Notes: a model not told the origin generated them from the letters alone. DNA of 64,000 nt from Bacillus_BD oryzisoli (GCF_036670025.1 NZ_CP137640.1:3134001-3198000); one strand, 5' to 3'. Counted from the first letter of the stretch, positions 50,408 to 60,436 are shown. A program made the numbers and translations.

Positions 50408-51856
50408 TTAATATACGACAACTGGATCATATACACTGAGATTCTCATACACGTTTTTCATCACACTAGGCGATACGTTGACGCATCCTCCTGATCCATC
50501 ATTAAGATAGGCATTACTTGACCAGTTTGTCCGCCAGCCTGCATCGTGGAATCCTTGTCCAGGGTTCGTAAAAGGAACCCAATAATCTACTTCCACCGCA
50601 TAACCGGAAGTACTTCCGATCCTCTGGCCTTCAAGCACGTATGGTGAACGCTTATAGAGAACATACCATACACCTTTTGAAGTATCCTCCCCAGTGCTAT
50701 GGTTTCCTGTCACAACATTCGTTGTGAAAACTAATTTACCATCTTTGTAAATCCACATTTCTTGTTCAGCGAGTGATACTTCCGCATACGTATCACCAAT
50801 TCCATTATTCGATAAGGTTTCATAACCATAGCCCTCATTGTTCCAGCCATGTCCATAAATATTTGAAGCGGATTTCGATTTCTCCCCATTTTCAAAAGCC
50901 TCCTTAACCAAGGCAGTTTCTTTTTCCACATCTAACGCCCATCCATAGCCTTGTCCTTTTACCGATATGGTGGAACCAGAATGGGTTACAAATGTGAAAT
51001 CCTTATCTAGTGTGGATTGGGAATCATTAATTTCTTTAATCTTATTCTTTATTCCTTCTGTATCAATCGTAACCTTCATATCTTTTGTTACAGAGGCATT
51101 ATTAATTACTTCGCTCCCTTTTAAAGAATATACCTTGTCCTGTACCTTATACTCAATCGTATGCCCAAGTAGTGACTGCAGTTCTTTCTCTTCCTTTTTT
51201 AAAATTTCACTATTTTCTTTAATTGGTTCTACGAAGACAGGAGCAAGTTGGATTACACTAATATATTCCTGCTTTTCATAGTCCTTTAATAGACTAGCTG
51301 TATCATACTGTTCACCATCAACGCCCTTAGTAATGACGATTTCCCCATTTTCTAAATGAACTGCCGCATCTTGTGGCGCTTTTAAACTCTTATTCATATT
51401 TGCAAGCTTTTCTTCCACTATTTTTTTCATTTCCTGACTGCGATACGGATCTGGTTTGCCTGGTACTAATGAGTAACTTTTTTCCTTGGAAGAAGAGAAA
51501 AACGTCTGCTTCTCTTTTAATATTACTTTGACATCTGTTATATCCTCATCCGTAAATCCCATCTTTGTATCCTTGCCGTTAAATATTTGTTGTTTTCCAA
51601 CATAGACTTCATTTTTTAACATGGATGTTTTTAATTTTTCAAGCGCTTCATCAGCAGTCAATCCACCAACTTCAATCCCATTGATTGTTGTCTGTGCCTG
51701 AAAGTAGTTTGCCTGATAATAGCCGATTGCTCCAATGATGAGTGCGATCATAATGACAATTCCAGCCGTAATAAACTTCCAGTTTTTGAACCACTTTAAG
51801 GATTTTACGTGTTGTTTATCATGTGTTTCAATTAATTCTTTTACATTGTTCCCCAT
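50408..51856 (-). CDS. membrane-anchored L,D-transpeptidase with PG-binding domains
   Basis: The 482-residue protein has a short cytoplasmic N-terminus, one membrane helix (about 29-47), and a long extracytoplasmic part with two PG_binding_4-type repeats (for example TTINGIEVGGLTADEALEKL and VITKGVDGEQYDTASLLKDY). A C-terminal YkuD catalytic domain follows with AEVSLAEQEMWIYKDGKLVF, VVTGNHSTGEDT, and the catalytic region FHDAGWRTNW...GSGGCVNVSP (His and Cys). It forms 3-3 peptidoglycan cross-links or links proteins to the wall; Bacillus homologues support spore-cortex or vegetative-wall remodelling. GGGGGAA precedes the ATG. Monocistronic. Confidence 0.92.
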   Translation of the reverse strand: MGNNVKELIETHDKQHVKSLKWFKNWKFITAGIVIMIALIIGAIGYYQANYFQAQTTINGIEVGGLTADEALEKLKTSMLKNEVYVGKQQIFNGKDTKMGFTDEDITDVKVILKEKQTFFSSSKEKSYSLVPGKPDPYRSQEMKKIVEEKLANMNKSLKAPQDAAVHLENGEIVITKGVDGEQYDTASLLKDYEKQEYISVIQLAPVFVEPIKENSEILKKEEKELQSLLGHTIEYKVQDKVYSLKGSEVINNASVTKDMKVTIDTEGIKNKIKEINDSQSTLDKDFTFVTHSGSTISVKGQGYGWALDVEKETALVKEAFENGEKSKSASNIYGHGWNNEGYGYETLSNNGIGDTYAEVSLAEQEMWIYKDGKLVFTTNVVTGNHSTGEDTSKGVWYVLYKRSPYVLEGQRIGSTSGYAVEVDYWVPFTNPGQGFHDAGWRTNWSSNAYLNDGSGGCVNVSPSVMKNVYENLSVYDPVVVY

Positions 51857-52096
51857 TAATAATTCCCCCTCTTACATAAAATCCAACTAGCAATGGGTTG
51901 AAAATTGCGTCTTTTATTCAACTCTGTCTATTATCCATATTACTAGTATTTTACAAGAGTTTATAGTGGAATTTTGTCATATTTTGCATAAACTTTGATA
52001 TTTATATATTTATTTGTTGTTATTAGCAAAATCTTAGAAACTTCCTATATTAATTGTTACCTTTACACATTAATTTCCCTTTTTTACACAAAAAAA

Positions 52097-52122
52097 CCCC
52101 ACCCTCCATTAAGAAAGTGAGA
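52097..52122 (-). terminator. intrinsic terminator of the jet operon
   Basis: On the - strand TCTCAC pairs with GGTGGG-type sequence (with G-T wobbles) and runs into TTTTTTTG, 17 bp after jetC. Confidence 0.65.
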
Positions 52123-52138
52123 TTTTTGTAAACGTCCT

Positions 52139-55100
52139 TTAATGAACCAACTCTTCTCCATGGTAAATCCGAAATGCCGGAACAATTGTGTCTGTAACAA
52201 TTTCCTTTCCTTTTTCACGGATGAAGTCCAATTTATAATAAGCATCAAATCTTTGACTGATTTCTGTTTTAACTAGTTCCGGCGGCGTTACGACAATGAA
52301 TTGAAACTTCAGCTTTTCAGCAACAGCAAAGATCGGGTCAAGGACATGTGCCGATGCTGCTTGTCCAAACGGATTATCACAGACTAACGGAACCCAGCTT
52401 TGATCTGTTTCACTTTTTACTGATAATAGCATCATCATCATCACCATCCGGGCTGAAAGCTTCTGCCCGCCGCTGCCATCGGATTTCGTTTTAGAGCCTT
52501 GATTAATCGTCTGCCAGGTTGAATAATGCTCTCTTTGCGGTTTCCCATACATAAAAGCATTATCCGTTCGCATGTTATAGACAAGCAGCTCAGGATAGCG
52601 ATTTCGAAGGGAAACAAATAAAATTTGCTCATCACTAATCAGTTGTTTTATTTCTTCATCTAACATTCGATTATAATCATCGATTCTTTCAAACTGTTTC
52701 GTAATTTTGTTAATAGCTGTGACAAAATGCTGCTTCAACAGCGGCTCAATATCTTCAGCCTTTTTCGGTAGGATGTCTTCCTTAAGCTGGACGAGTGGAA
52801 AGGTGCCTCGTTCATTTTTCAACTTCATTTTAGCAATCATGGAACGAATCGCCTCTGATACGCTCATCACTTTCATGCTGGCACGGCTGGCCCAAAAGTT
52901 TTGCGCCTTCTCAGCTCTTTCTTTATCACGTTCCAATTGTTCTAAGCCGCTTTGTGAAAAACGCTTCATATTTTTTACGATACTTTGAATATGTGAATAA
53001 TGCCTTGTATCCATGTGGTCCAGTGTTGTTAAGACTTCATTTTTAAAACGAAGCTCCCAATCTTTTCCTTCTATTGTAAGCTTTAAATTTCGTAATGATT
53101 GATCGATTTTTGCATGTTTTTCTTTGCCTTCTTCTTGAATGACTTGATGTTTTTCACACCAGGATAAGATACAGGCTTTACCTTGACTCTTAATTTTTTC
53201 TACATCTTCTTCTGTAAATGCAGCCGCTTCTTCTTTTAGGATAACGGATAATGTTAACAAATCACCTTCATAGCCCGTTATGTTTGATTCTGATTCCTTT
53301 TGGCGCTTTTCCGCCCTCTTTACTTCTTCTTTTGCTATTTTCGTTTGGTCCTTGATTTCGATTTCCTTGATTTCTAAGTCAAGTTCTTCCCATTCTTCAG
53401 GCTGCTTATCATGTTTTGCTATCTTTTTGCTTGACTTTTCACGTTGCTCAGCTGCATGTTTTAAAGACGTTTCGGCTACGGTTACCGCTGTTCCTTGTTC
53501 GCGCTCTTCTTTTTCTGCTAGCTTCACTTCTTTCTGCGCCGCTTGCAGCATATTTTCCAATATACTAATCGGTTCATCCGGTTCTTGGGACTCTTTCCAT
53601 TCTTTGTTATGAGTATTAAGTTTTTTCTCTAGCTTCTTTTGCTGCTTTTGTTCCGTTTCTTTTTTTGCTTGTAAAACCATTAATTCTCTTGCCTGTTCTT
53701 CTTTTGATTTCTGGAGCTGTTTTAACTCGTCAATACTTCCATTGATTGCTTCTAATAGTTGTAGAGATAAACGCGGTACCTCTTCAGATAGCTCCGCTTT
53801 TTCATCAGCTGGAAAAATGGCGCCTTCAATAAAAACGGCGATCTCTTTAATCGTTTGTTCGATTGTAAGCTTCCATTCTAAAAACGTTTGATTCCAATCG
53901 TTTTGTCGTTCCATGATCAATTGATACTCTTTTCCTATTTCTTGCTGCTGATTGATCAAGGCGTCCTTCTTGTTCTCTTTCTCCAGCTTCAACCTTGTAT
54001 TTTCTTGATGAATAGACTTTTCACGATTATACTCCTCTAAGGTTACAACATCTTTAGTCAACTTACTGATTTTTCTTTTTGTTTTCCCTTCCTGTTCTTT
54101 AAACTGAAGCTGTAATTCCTTTTCTTTTTCCTCTTGTGTAATAATTCCCTGTAATTCCGCTTTCTTTGAAAGGAGTGTATTCTGTTCCTGTTTAATGTCC
54201 TTTTCAATATCACTGGATAGCTCGCTTGATATAAATCTGTCGATATCTTTTAAAATCCGGCGTAACGATGTTTCCGTTTTTTCTATTTCAATAAGTGTTT
54301 CTTTCTTCTCATCTATTAGTTTTGCAATCTTGATTTTCCAGTTGGTGAAATGATTTTTATCCGTTAGAAGCAGTTTTTCCGTTCCGTTAACCATGACAAA
54401 GGCTGATGGATGATTTTCACTGTTCATTTCTTCACGCAGGAAAATCGGAACAGGGCTGTTAAACATTCTTCCGGAAAGAACCTGCTGATTAATTTTTTGC
54501 CATTGCTGCCCGCTAACGACCAATCCATATGGAAGGAGTGGATTGGTCATTAAGGTGGCTGCCATTTCCTCTACATTTAGTGATTGAAGAAATTGAGTAC
54601 CATAAAACACATCAATGCCGGTCTTTTCATCAATCCATTCCTTTAATTGCTTCACATCTTTATTGGCAATCCAGAAAGGCTCATCATTTAAGGAATGATC
54701 CAGCTGTATTTCCCATAGCTCCTTTTTCATTTGTTCAGCTTGTTCTCTATTATTAGCTAATATTTCTTCAATCTGGATCGCATATTTCGAAAGAAGCGCA
54801 TGGGTTAACGGTCCTGCAGCATCATCTAATAAACTATGAAGCCTATCTAATAGTTTGGCTTCTTTTTGCTTTTGTACTTCATTAGCAGCTTTTAATTCTT
54901 CACATTTTTCTTCTGAAAACTGAATCGATTGAACGAGCGTACCATGTGAAGTGGCCAGTTGATTTTGACGTTCACTTGATTCCTTCACTTTTTCCTTCAG
55001 CTCTTCTAAGGCAGCATTTTTATCTTCAATTTGTTTGTTAAGGCTTAGAATATAACCATTGAAATCATAGGTTAAGCGGTCGCCAAATTCTTTAATAAGC

Positions 55101-56602
55101 CCCTCTTCCTTCGACTCAAAATGATGCATCTGTGTATAAAGAAAGTCTATTTCAGTTGTAAGCTGTGCAATATCTGTTGTCTTTTGTTTATCCTGACGAG
55201 ATAATTCGGCTGCCTTATTCTTTAAAAACTTTTGGTAGCCTGAATACTTCTTAACCGCTTCTTGTATGGAAAGATAAGAAAGCTCCCACTCATCTTGTGC
55301 TTGTTTTTTGATTTCGTCCATTCTTTGATTCACTTGCTCTAATCCGCTGTTTTGCTCCAATGTTGCAATTTGCTGTGAAAAAGAGCGAATCGTTTGCTCA
55401 TTTTCATACCATTCTTTCAATAAAAGCTGAAAAGCAAGATGCTCTTTGCGTTCCTGTTTATCTTTGACAATTTCTTGCACTGAGGTATGCTTATTTCTTT
55501 CTTCTGTAAGCCTCTTCTCCCAATCGAGTACTTCTCTATGCGCTTTTGCATATTCTAAATTGTCTTTTTGAAAACGTAAGTCTGATTGTCGTAAAGTTAA
55601 CTTTACAATATCCTTCTCTATAATAAGCAGCGTTTCCTCTTCTGCTTTTTTCAAATGCTCTAAAGCACCAAGCAGCTGTCTTCCTGCCTTTATACTGGAC
55701 TGAACAATGTCTTGATGCGCAATTCCCTTCGTTACATGCTCTTCAAACGGGACAATGTCTTCTAAAAACTCCTTATGCGCCTGTTCTCTTTTTAAAAGAA
55801 TGGGAAGATCCTTCGCAATGCTTGCCTGACTCTTGAATATTTCCACAAGGTCATTTTTTTGTTGTTCGGTTCGATGAAGAACCTGACTGACAGTCGGAAT
55901 AATACGTTTTTGGAACAAGGAATGATCATCCTCAGCTCCCTCAAAATATTTCCCGACACCGCCTTCATCCTTATTGATCTCCTTCATAATATCCCAGTCT
56001 TTACGGTTAATTCCGTATGTATCAAGAATCCGATAATGCTTCTTCGTATCCCGGTAAACATCATATCCATTCCATTTTAAATAGTCCTTTAAGCTCTCTG
56101 TTTCAGCAACCTCATCATTTTCATAGAGTGGAATATGTTCAAGCGCGGCCTCTTCCTTCCGCTCAAATTCTCTTGTATAAAAGGTAATATTAGGAATAAT
56201 CTTCGCTTCCTGCTCCAGTGTTTTGCTTTCATTGCCGCTTTCTTCATTCATTGAAATCCTCTGTTCGGCTGAAAACATACCGCCTGTTACCAGATGCCTG
56301 CACTCCGCACCATCCAATTCCCATTGAATGACAACATGAAAGGTATAGGGAATAAATTGTTCTTTATTATTAAAAAAGAACTGTTGATAATAACGATTAT
56401 TTTGTTTTCCCCATGAAGTACCTGGCTTAAGGATTTGGAAGATCGTTTGCAGGAACACACCTTTCCCGCCCCCGTTCATCATTGCAATGAGACCGTTTGT
56501 TGAGGTCTCTTCGTTATGAAAATTAAATGTGGTATCTTTATATTGCTTCTGCATGCCATCATACTTCAGGCCGACAATTCTAATTCGATGGATCTTCGGC
56601 AT
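52139..56602 (-). CDS. jetC: Wadjet JetC, MukB/SMC-like ATPase
   Basis: The roughly 1,487-residue protein is a long coiled-coil ATPase. It has an N-terminal Walker A (MMNGGGKGVFLQ), hundreds of residues of heptad-rich Glu/Lys/Gln sequence, a central hinge-like region near 600-760, and a C-terminal ABC signature (SDGSGGQKLSARMV, about 1377) with a Walker B strand VPLVCDNPFGQA (Asp about 1409). As in MukB it should form a dimer that loops or extrudes DNA with JetA and JetB. Start chosen at the third codon (ATG 56602), six bases after GAGGAGG. It overlaps jetB by 23 bp. Wadjet systems restrict plasmids and some phages by detecting closed DNA circles. Confidence 0.9.
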   Translation of the reverse strand: MPKIHRIRIVGLKYDGMQKQYKDTTFNFHNEETSTNGLIAMMNGGGKGVFLQTIFQILKPGTSWGKQNNRYYQQFFFNNKEQFIPYTFHVVIQWELDGAECRHLVTGGMFSAEQRISMNEESGNESKTLEQEAKIIPNITFYTREFERKEEAALEHIPLYENDEVAETESLKDYLKWNGYDVYRDTKKHYRILDTYGINRKDWDIMKEINKDEGGVGKYFEGAEDDHSLFQKRIIPTVSQVLHRTEQQKNDLVEIFKSQASIAKDLPILLKREQAHKEFLEDIVPFEEHVTKGIAHQDIVQSSIKAGRQLLGALEHLKKAEEETLLIIEKDIVKLTLRQSDLRFQKDNLEYAKAHREVLDWEKRLTEERNKHTSVQEIVKDKQERKEHLAFQLLLKEWYENEQTIRSFSQQIATLEQNSGLEQVNQRMDEIKKQAQDEWELSYLSIQEAVKKYSGYQKFLKNKAAELSRQDKQKTTDIAQLTTEIDFLYTQMHHFESKEEGLIKEFGDRLTYDFNGYILSLNKQIEDKNAALEELKEKVKESSERQNQLATSHGTLVQSIQFSEEKCEELKAANEVQKQKEAKLLDRLHSLLDDAAGPLTHALLSKYAIQIEEILANNREQAEQMKKELWEIQLDHSLNDEPFWIANKDVKQLKEWIDEKTGIDVFYGTQFLQSLNVEEMAATLMTNPLLPYGLVVSGQQWQKINQQVLSGRMFNSPVPIFLREEMNSENHPSAFVMVNGTEKLLLTDKNHFTNWKIKIAKLIDEKKETLIEIEKTETSLRRILKDIDRFISSELSSDIEKDIKQEQNTLLSKKAELQGIITQEEKEKELQLQFKEQEGKTKRKISKLTKDVVTLEEYNREKSIHQENTRLKLEKENKKDALINQQQEIGKEYQLIMERQNDWNQTFLEWKLTIEQTIKEIAVFIEGAIFPADEKAELSEEVPRLSLQLLEAINGSIDELKQLQKSKEEQARELMVLQAKKETEQKQQKKLEKKLNTHNKEWKESQEPDEPISILENMLQAAQKEVKLAEKEEREQGTAVTVAETSLKHAAEQREKSSKKIAKHDKQPEEWEELDLEIKEIEIKDQTKIAKEEVKRAEKRQKESESNITGYEGDLLTLSVILKEEAAAFTEEDVEKIKSQGKACILSWCEKHQVIQEEGKEKHAKIDQSLRNLKLTIEGKDWELRFKNEVLTTLDHMDTRHYSHIQSIVKNMKRFSQSGLEQLERDKERAEKAQNFWASRASMKVMSVSEAIRSMIAKMKLKNERGTFPLVQLKEDILPKKAEDIEPLLKQHFVTAINKITKQFERIDDYNRMLDEEIKQLISDEQILFVSLRNRYPELLVYNMRTDNAFMYGKPQREHYSTWQTINQGSKTKSDGSGGQKLSARMVMMMMLLSVKSETDQSWVPLVCDNPFGQAASAHVLDPIFAVAEKLKFQFIVVTPPELVKTEISQRFDAYYKLDFIREKGKEIVTDTIVPAFRIYHGEELVH

Positions 56603-57326
56603 GCTCATCCTCCTCAGAACTCATTAGTTTTTTGAACATTTCATACCGATCATAATCGTGGTAGAGGTATTCAATCCTCTCAAACAGCTCTTGCTTCGGA
56701 ATTGCCTTTGGGATCTCATCGCGGTCCAGCACAACGATCAGCCCCTCCGCCTCTAATAAACGCATGGCACTTGCAATCAGGCCGATTCTGGTACGTCGAT
56801 TTCCTTTTTTAATTCCGTAATCCTCCGAATCAACCTCCATGTACTTCCAAGTCGTTACTACTTCCTTCATATCAATACGTTCTTCTTCTCCAAAGGATGG
56901 TTTCGCTTTAAGAATAGAATCCCAATTCATGATCAAATCGTTTACCTGTCGTTCTAAAGCATAATAGCTGATTCCTTCCCGCTTTGTGCGGATTTTTGCC
57001 GCCTGGTTTTGGTCTATCGCTGCAAGAAAAGACATAATCACAATGCTGATTAGATGAAAATGCTTTTTCGTTTCTACTTGTCTATGTTTTTCTTTCAAAT
57101 GGGTAAAATTCGTAGCAAAGACGGAACCTGTCGGCTGAACTACCAATTGAATGCGTTTAGGTGATTCAATGATAAAGGTGCCCGATTCGTCCGCTAATAA
57201 AAGAACCGTCTGTCTCACTTCCGGGTCAAAGTAAGTTTGGAAGTGTTCACTATTTTCGTCAATTACTTTATCTTTTAATAAGGAAAAATAGACGGCAGAT
57301 GCTCTTTTGATCGTTTCTGCATTCAT
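56580..57326 (-). CDS. jetB: Wadjet JetB-like protein (MukE-type kleisin partner)
   Basis: From ATG 57326 (AGGAGG seven bases upstream, ATGA overlap with the jetA stop) the protein is 248 residues. It is all-helical with a winged-helix-like C-terminal region (RTRIGLIASAMRLLEAEGLI) as in MukE/DUF4194-like proteins; size and place suggest the DUF6063-type JetB of Wadjet type III. It should bridge JetA and JetC in the SMC-like complex. It ends inside the start of jetC. Family assignment comes mainly from operon position plus this weak similarity. Confidence 0.8.
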   Translation of the reverse strand: MNAETIKRASAVYFSLLKDKVIDENSEHFQTYFDPEVRQTVLLLADESGTFIIESPKRIQLVVQPTGSVFATNFTHLKEKHRQVETKKHFHLISIVIMSFLAAIDQNQAAKIRTKREGISYYALERQVNDLIMNWDSILKAKPSFGEEERIDMKEVVTTWKYMEVDSEDYGIKKGNRRTRIGLIASAMRLLEAEGLIVVLDRDEIPKAIPKQELFERIEYLYHDYDRYEMFKKLMSSEEDEHAEDPSN

Positions 57327-58831
57327 CGTTTCTCCTCCTGTACACATATTTTAAACGGGGTTATCTTCATTCGATGCCATATGAAGGGCTCCGCTTTCGG
57401 ATCAAATTCTGTATAGAGTTTCAAGCCTTCAAACACTTGAAATTGTGGATACTCCATCATTAGTTTAAAAAGAAGAATTTCCCGTTCGTCACTTAATGTT
57501 TCTTCCTTCCGATGCAGCACTTGAACCTTGAGCGGTTTTTTATCAAACATCATCCATAAATCAATCGTTTCCGATTCTTCAAACCATAAATCCTGGATTT
57601 CTATTGGCAGCGTTTCTAAATCGACCAGTGAAAACTTCCCATAGGTTTGTAAATATTGAAAAACATAGCTCCATGCTTGAATCACAGAGTCCCAGTTCGT
57701 TACGCGCTGATGTGTAATCTCTTCTTCCGTTTCTTCTTCGCTTACAGGATCGGTGAGTTGTTTTTCATCAAATTCCTGTTCACCCCAAATCCAATCCAAG
57801 GGCAGAATAAATTCATTCTTTGGTGAAAATAATGGTGAAAGGACCTTTTCAATCGTCTCAAAATAGTGAACAGGTTCCTTCATGAACCAATTTTCATAAA
57901 AATGCTCGCGAAATGAAACGAGGCTCGTTTCCCAAAACAATGAAGGATTCTCCGCTTTAAGTTTCATCTCATAAGAGATATTTTGAATGACCAGTTTGGC
58001 AAAACGGTCATGCAGCTGTCTTGTATGGCCAATTTTCTCCTGAAGAAGAATCAATTCTTTCTGAATAGCATCATCTTCTTCATTTCTGCGTTTTGTTTTT
58101 TCAATCATGCTCGTAATCGTACGAAAGTGATTTTTTTCTTCTTCAAATTGCTTTTCGATTTCAACACGATTGTCGGCCCTTTGCCATTCTTCTTCAATCA
58201 ATAAGATTTTGGGATTGTTGATCATTTCCTTTTGGAAAGTAAATTCCCTTGCCATTAAGCGGTTTACCCGTGAAATGAGATTATCGAGGTTTCGAGTGGC
58301 TTTTCTAAAATTGCCGTTTTTAATCAGCTGCATACTATAGAGTTGTTCGATTGTAATGGAGAATTCCTCCGCCATTTCCCTGCTCATAAATATCATTTCT
58401 TGGGCGACATCAGTTAGTTTATAGACAATAGAACCGCCCAGCTCTAAATTTGTATATAATTCATCCATTGTCACATAGCGGAAGACTTGTGTCTCCCAGG
58501 ATTGTTTTATTTCATCATAATACAAGGCTTCAAACGGTTTGCTATACTCTTCTTTTCCCTGATATAACAGCCCGCTTGTAATTCGTTCAATTTGCTTATC
58601 GTCTGCTAAAAGCTTCATTTGTTTTATTGAATCTTCTACCATATACCGGATATCTAATTTTCGTCTATGGTCATCATCATTTAATTCTCTGTAAAAGATT
58701 GTGAGGAGCACTTGCATGAGAATCGTTTGGAGATGAGGCTTTAGTTCACCAACTTCCATTCCCCTCCCAAGCTCAAACAGTGGATTTAATCGTTGCATTC
58801 GCTGGGCGAATCCTTCCCATGATTCGTTCAC
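57323..58831 (-). CDS. jetA: Wadjet JetA-like protein (MukF-type kleisin)
   Basis: The protein is about 502 residues. The N-terminal winged-helix region includes FELGRGMEVGELKPHLQTIL, followed by helical repeats and the C-terminal PLKVQVLHRKEETLSDEREI. It matches the place and size of type III JetA (DUF5716/JetA family) rather than the DUF3375 form of type I. I start it at GTG 58831: GGAGG lies eight bases before it and the codon overlaps the jetD stop as GTGA. An ATG at 58846 is the longer alternative. JetA should close the JetC ring. Assignment rests on operon order as well as sequence. Confidence 0.82.
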   Translation of the reverse strand: MNESWEGFAQRMQRLNPLFELGRGMEVGELKPHLQTILMQVLLTIFYRELNDDDHRRKLDIRYMVEDSIKQMKLLADDKQIERITSGLLYQGKEEYSKPFEALYYDEIKQSWETQVFRYVTMDELYTNLELGGSIVYKLTDVAQEMIFMSREMAEEFSITIEQLYSMQLIKNGNFRKATRNLDNLISRVNRLMAREFTFQKEMINNPKILLIEEEWQRADNRVEIEKQFEEEKNHFRTITSMIEKTKRRNEEDDAIQKELILLQEKIGHTRQLHDRFAKLVIQNISYEMKLKAENPSLFWETSLVSFREHFYENWFMKEPVHYFETIEKVLSPLFSPKNEFILPLDWIWGEQEFDEKQLTDPVSEEETEEEITHQRVTNWDSVIQAWSYVFQYLQTYGKFSLVDLETLPIEIQDLWFEESETIDLWMMFDKKPLKVQVLHRKEETLSDEREILLFKLMMEYPQFQVFEGLKLYTEFDPKAEPFIWHRMKITPFKICVQEEKR

Positions 58832-59949
58832 ATCCATTTCCTCCATGTTTCGATTGTTAAGACTTCTTGCGGAATCCGCTTATTTTCCCGCCATAATCGC
58901 TGCAATAGAGCTTGCTCCTCTTCTGTGAACCATTGAAAGAATAAATCACGATATTTAGGGTTTTGTGTTTGCCCTATTTTCTGGTCATTACTTTGGTCAA
59001 GACACTCAAGCATTTTACGGTAAATTTTTAAGGCCGGCTGTATGCAGCAATCCGGATATTTTTCTATTAAACGAAGGAGAATACCATATCCTTCGGCATC
59101 CAAATCCCCTGCGTAATAGAAAAGGTAGTTTTTGGGCGGGAACATGCGAAAGAAAAACGAAAAGCTCCGTTCAATTTTCGTTCCTTCACCATAAATGATG
59201 AGTTCAGGTTCATAATCAAGCTGATAGGCTTCCAATAATTTTATGGCAGTATAAAAGAATGATAGATTTTCGATAATCAGTACCCGTTGAATGTCCTTTA
59301 TTTCTTTGCCTTGTTTCAGCCAAAATACAAAAGGCTCCCCGTACTTCATCATTTTAAGCTGTCCTTCAGTTATACCAATTCGTGTTAAAAAATCCTTTCC
59401 ATCTGGAAACTCGTCACCGTCTACCAAGAATTTTTCATGACCGAACAGCTCAAGACTTCTTTCTTCGACAGACACAATTTCCCGTTCCTGACTGGACTTT
59501 AGAAACGTATATACATTCTCAATCCGATTCCATTCTTCTTTCGTTTGCCATTCAGGATGCCGTTCATAATAGGAAAAATCAAATTGATCACTTAATTTCA
59601 TCATCTCGAGGCGATCCCATTTGGTTTCCTGAGTTTTTATATTAACCCAGTAATATAGGCTAAGAGCTGGTGTTTTTCCGTTGAATTGTTTATTTAGAAT
59701 TGGGATAAGTTGTCCTTCCTCCTGCAATGTTTCAATTGCACGATAAAACAATGAATAACCGTCCATTTCAAAATAATCATTCAATAGCCTTCGAAGCTGA
59801 AGCTCTAAATCGTTTATATTTATTTTCTTTTTTTGTTTAGGGTGTTGAATATCTGCGATAAAGCCTCTCACCCTTGTTTCAATGATATCGATTGTCCTCA
59901 CCTGCTTACATCTTTCTATAGGTCGTAAAATTAGACTCCAACTATCCAA
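58828..59949 (-). CDS. jetD: Wadjet JetD, TOPRIM-domain nuclease (DUF2220)
   Basis: The 373-residue protein combines an N-terminal DUF3322-like helical part with a C-terminal TOPRIM/DUF2220 domain: VLIIENLSFF (E227) and YYAGDLDAEGYGI (D282, D284), the Glu plus Asp-x-Asp metal site of topoisomerase VI-A/Spo11-like nucleases. In Wadjet, JetD cleaves circular DNA handed over by JetABC. Start is TTG 59949 with AAAGGA eight bases before; no in-frame ATG near it has a better site. It is the first gene of the operon, followed by jetA with a 4-bp overlap. Confidence 0.92.
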   Translation of the reverse strand: MDSWSLILRPIERCKQVRTIDIIETRVRGFIADIQHPKQKKKININDLELQLRRLLNDYFEMDGYSLFYRAIETLQEEGQLIPILNKQFNGKTPALSLYYWVNIKTQETKWDRLEMMKLSDQFDFSYYERHPEWQTKEEWNRIENVYTFLKSSQEREIVSVEERSLELFGHEKFLVDGDEFPDGKDFLTRIGITEGQLKMMKYGEPFVFWLKQGKEIKDIQRVLIIENLSFFYTAIKLLEAYQLDYEPELIIYGEGTKIERSFSFFFRMFPPKNYLFYYAGDLDAEGYGILLRLIEKYPDCCIQPALKIYRKMLECLDQSNDQKIGQTQNPKYRDLFFQWFTEEEQALLQRLWRENKRIPQEVLTIETWRKWM

Positions 59950-60141
59950 TCAGGACATCCTTTTATTATAAACTAGATATGTTATTGTTGGATAATGAAT
60001 TTTTCTTAAATTATATGGCTATGAGACAAGAACCTTAACTGAGCTCCATATTCATTTTATTTTTTCTGTACAAAAATAGAAATAGGAGCTGATAATCAGC
60101 CCCAATCATTTATACAAAATGTTTCCTTTTTTTCAAGAATA

Positions 60142-60333
60142 TCATTGATTTCTCATCAATATTCTAATGACGGGGTCTAATGTAATAAAACCATTTGTTA
60201 CTGTTGCTACTCTCCCCTTGAAAATCGGTCTAAAGGTCTGACCTAAAATATTTAATTGGCTAGCATCTAATACAAGTAAAATATCTTTATTAACAATATC
60301 TGAAATTGCGCCGTATGGCTGCTTCTGTTTCTC
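60142..60333 (-). pseudogene. relic of an unrecognised protein
   Basis: A 63-codon open frame without a start codon reads GAISDIVNKDILLVLDASQL, then GQTFRPIFKGRVATVTNGFI and LDPVIRI before TGA. The smooth hydrophobic-polar alternation looks like real beta-rich protein, not noise, but I do not recognise it and there is no initiation region. Probably the end of a degraded gene. The rest of 59950-60391 holds the jetD leader and AT-rich DNA. Confidence 0.4.
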
Positions 60334-60391
60334 TTAAAAAAATTTATACTGATACCGTCTTAAAAACTTTTCTTCTACTCAGCAATAAAAA

Positions 60392-60436
60392 GACCTCCTT
60401 GCAATATGAAATTCATTCCAATATAGCAAGGAGGTC
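60392..60436 (-). terminator. perfect-stem terminator downstream of tRNA-Sec copy 1
   Basis: GACCTCCTTGC (60392-60402) and GCAAGGAGGTC (60426-60436) are exact complements with a 23-base loop; on the - strand the stem runs into TTTTTATTG. Note that the arm carries an AGGAGG sequence, so the hairpin would also sequester a ribosome site. Confidence 0.7.
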
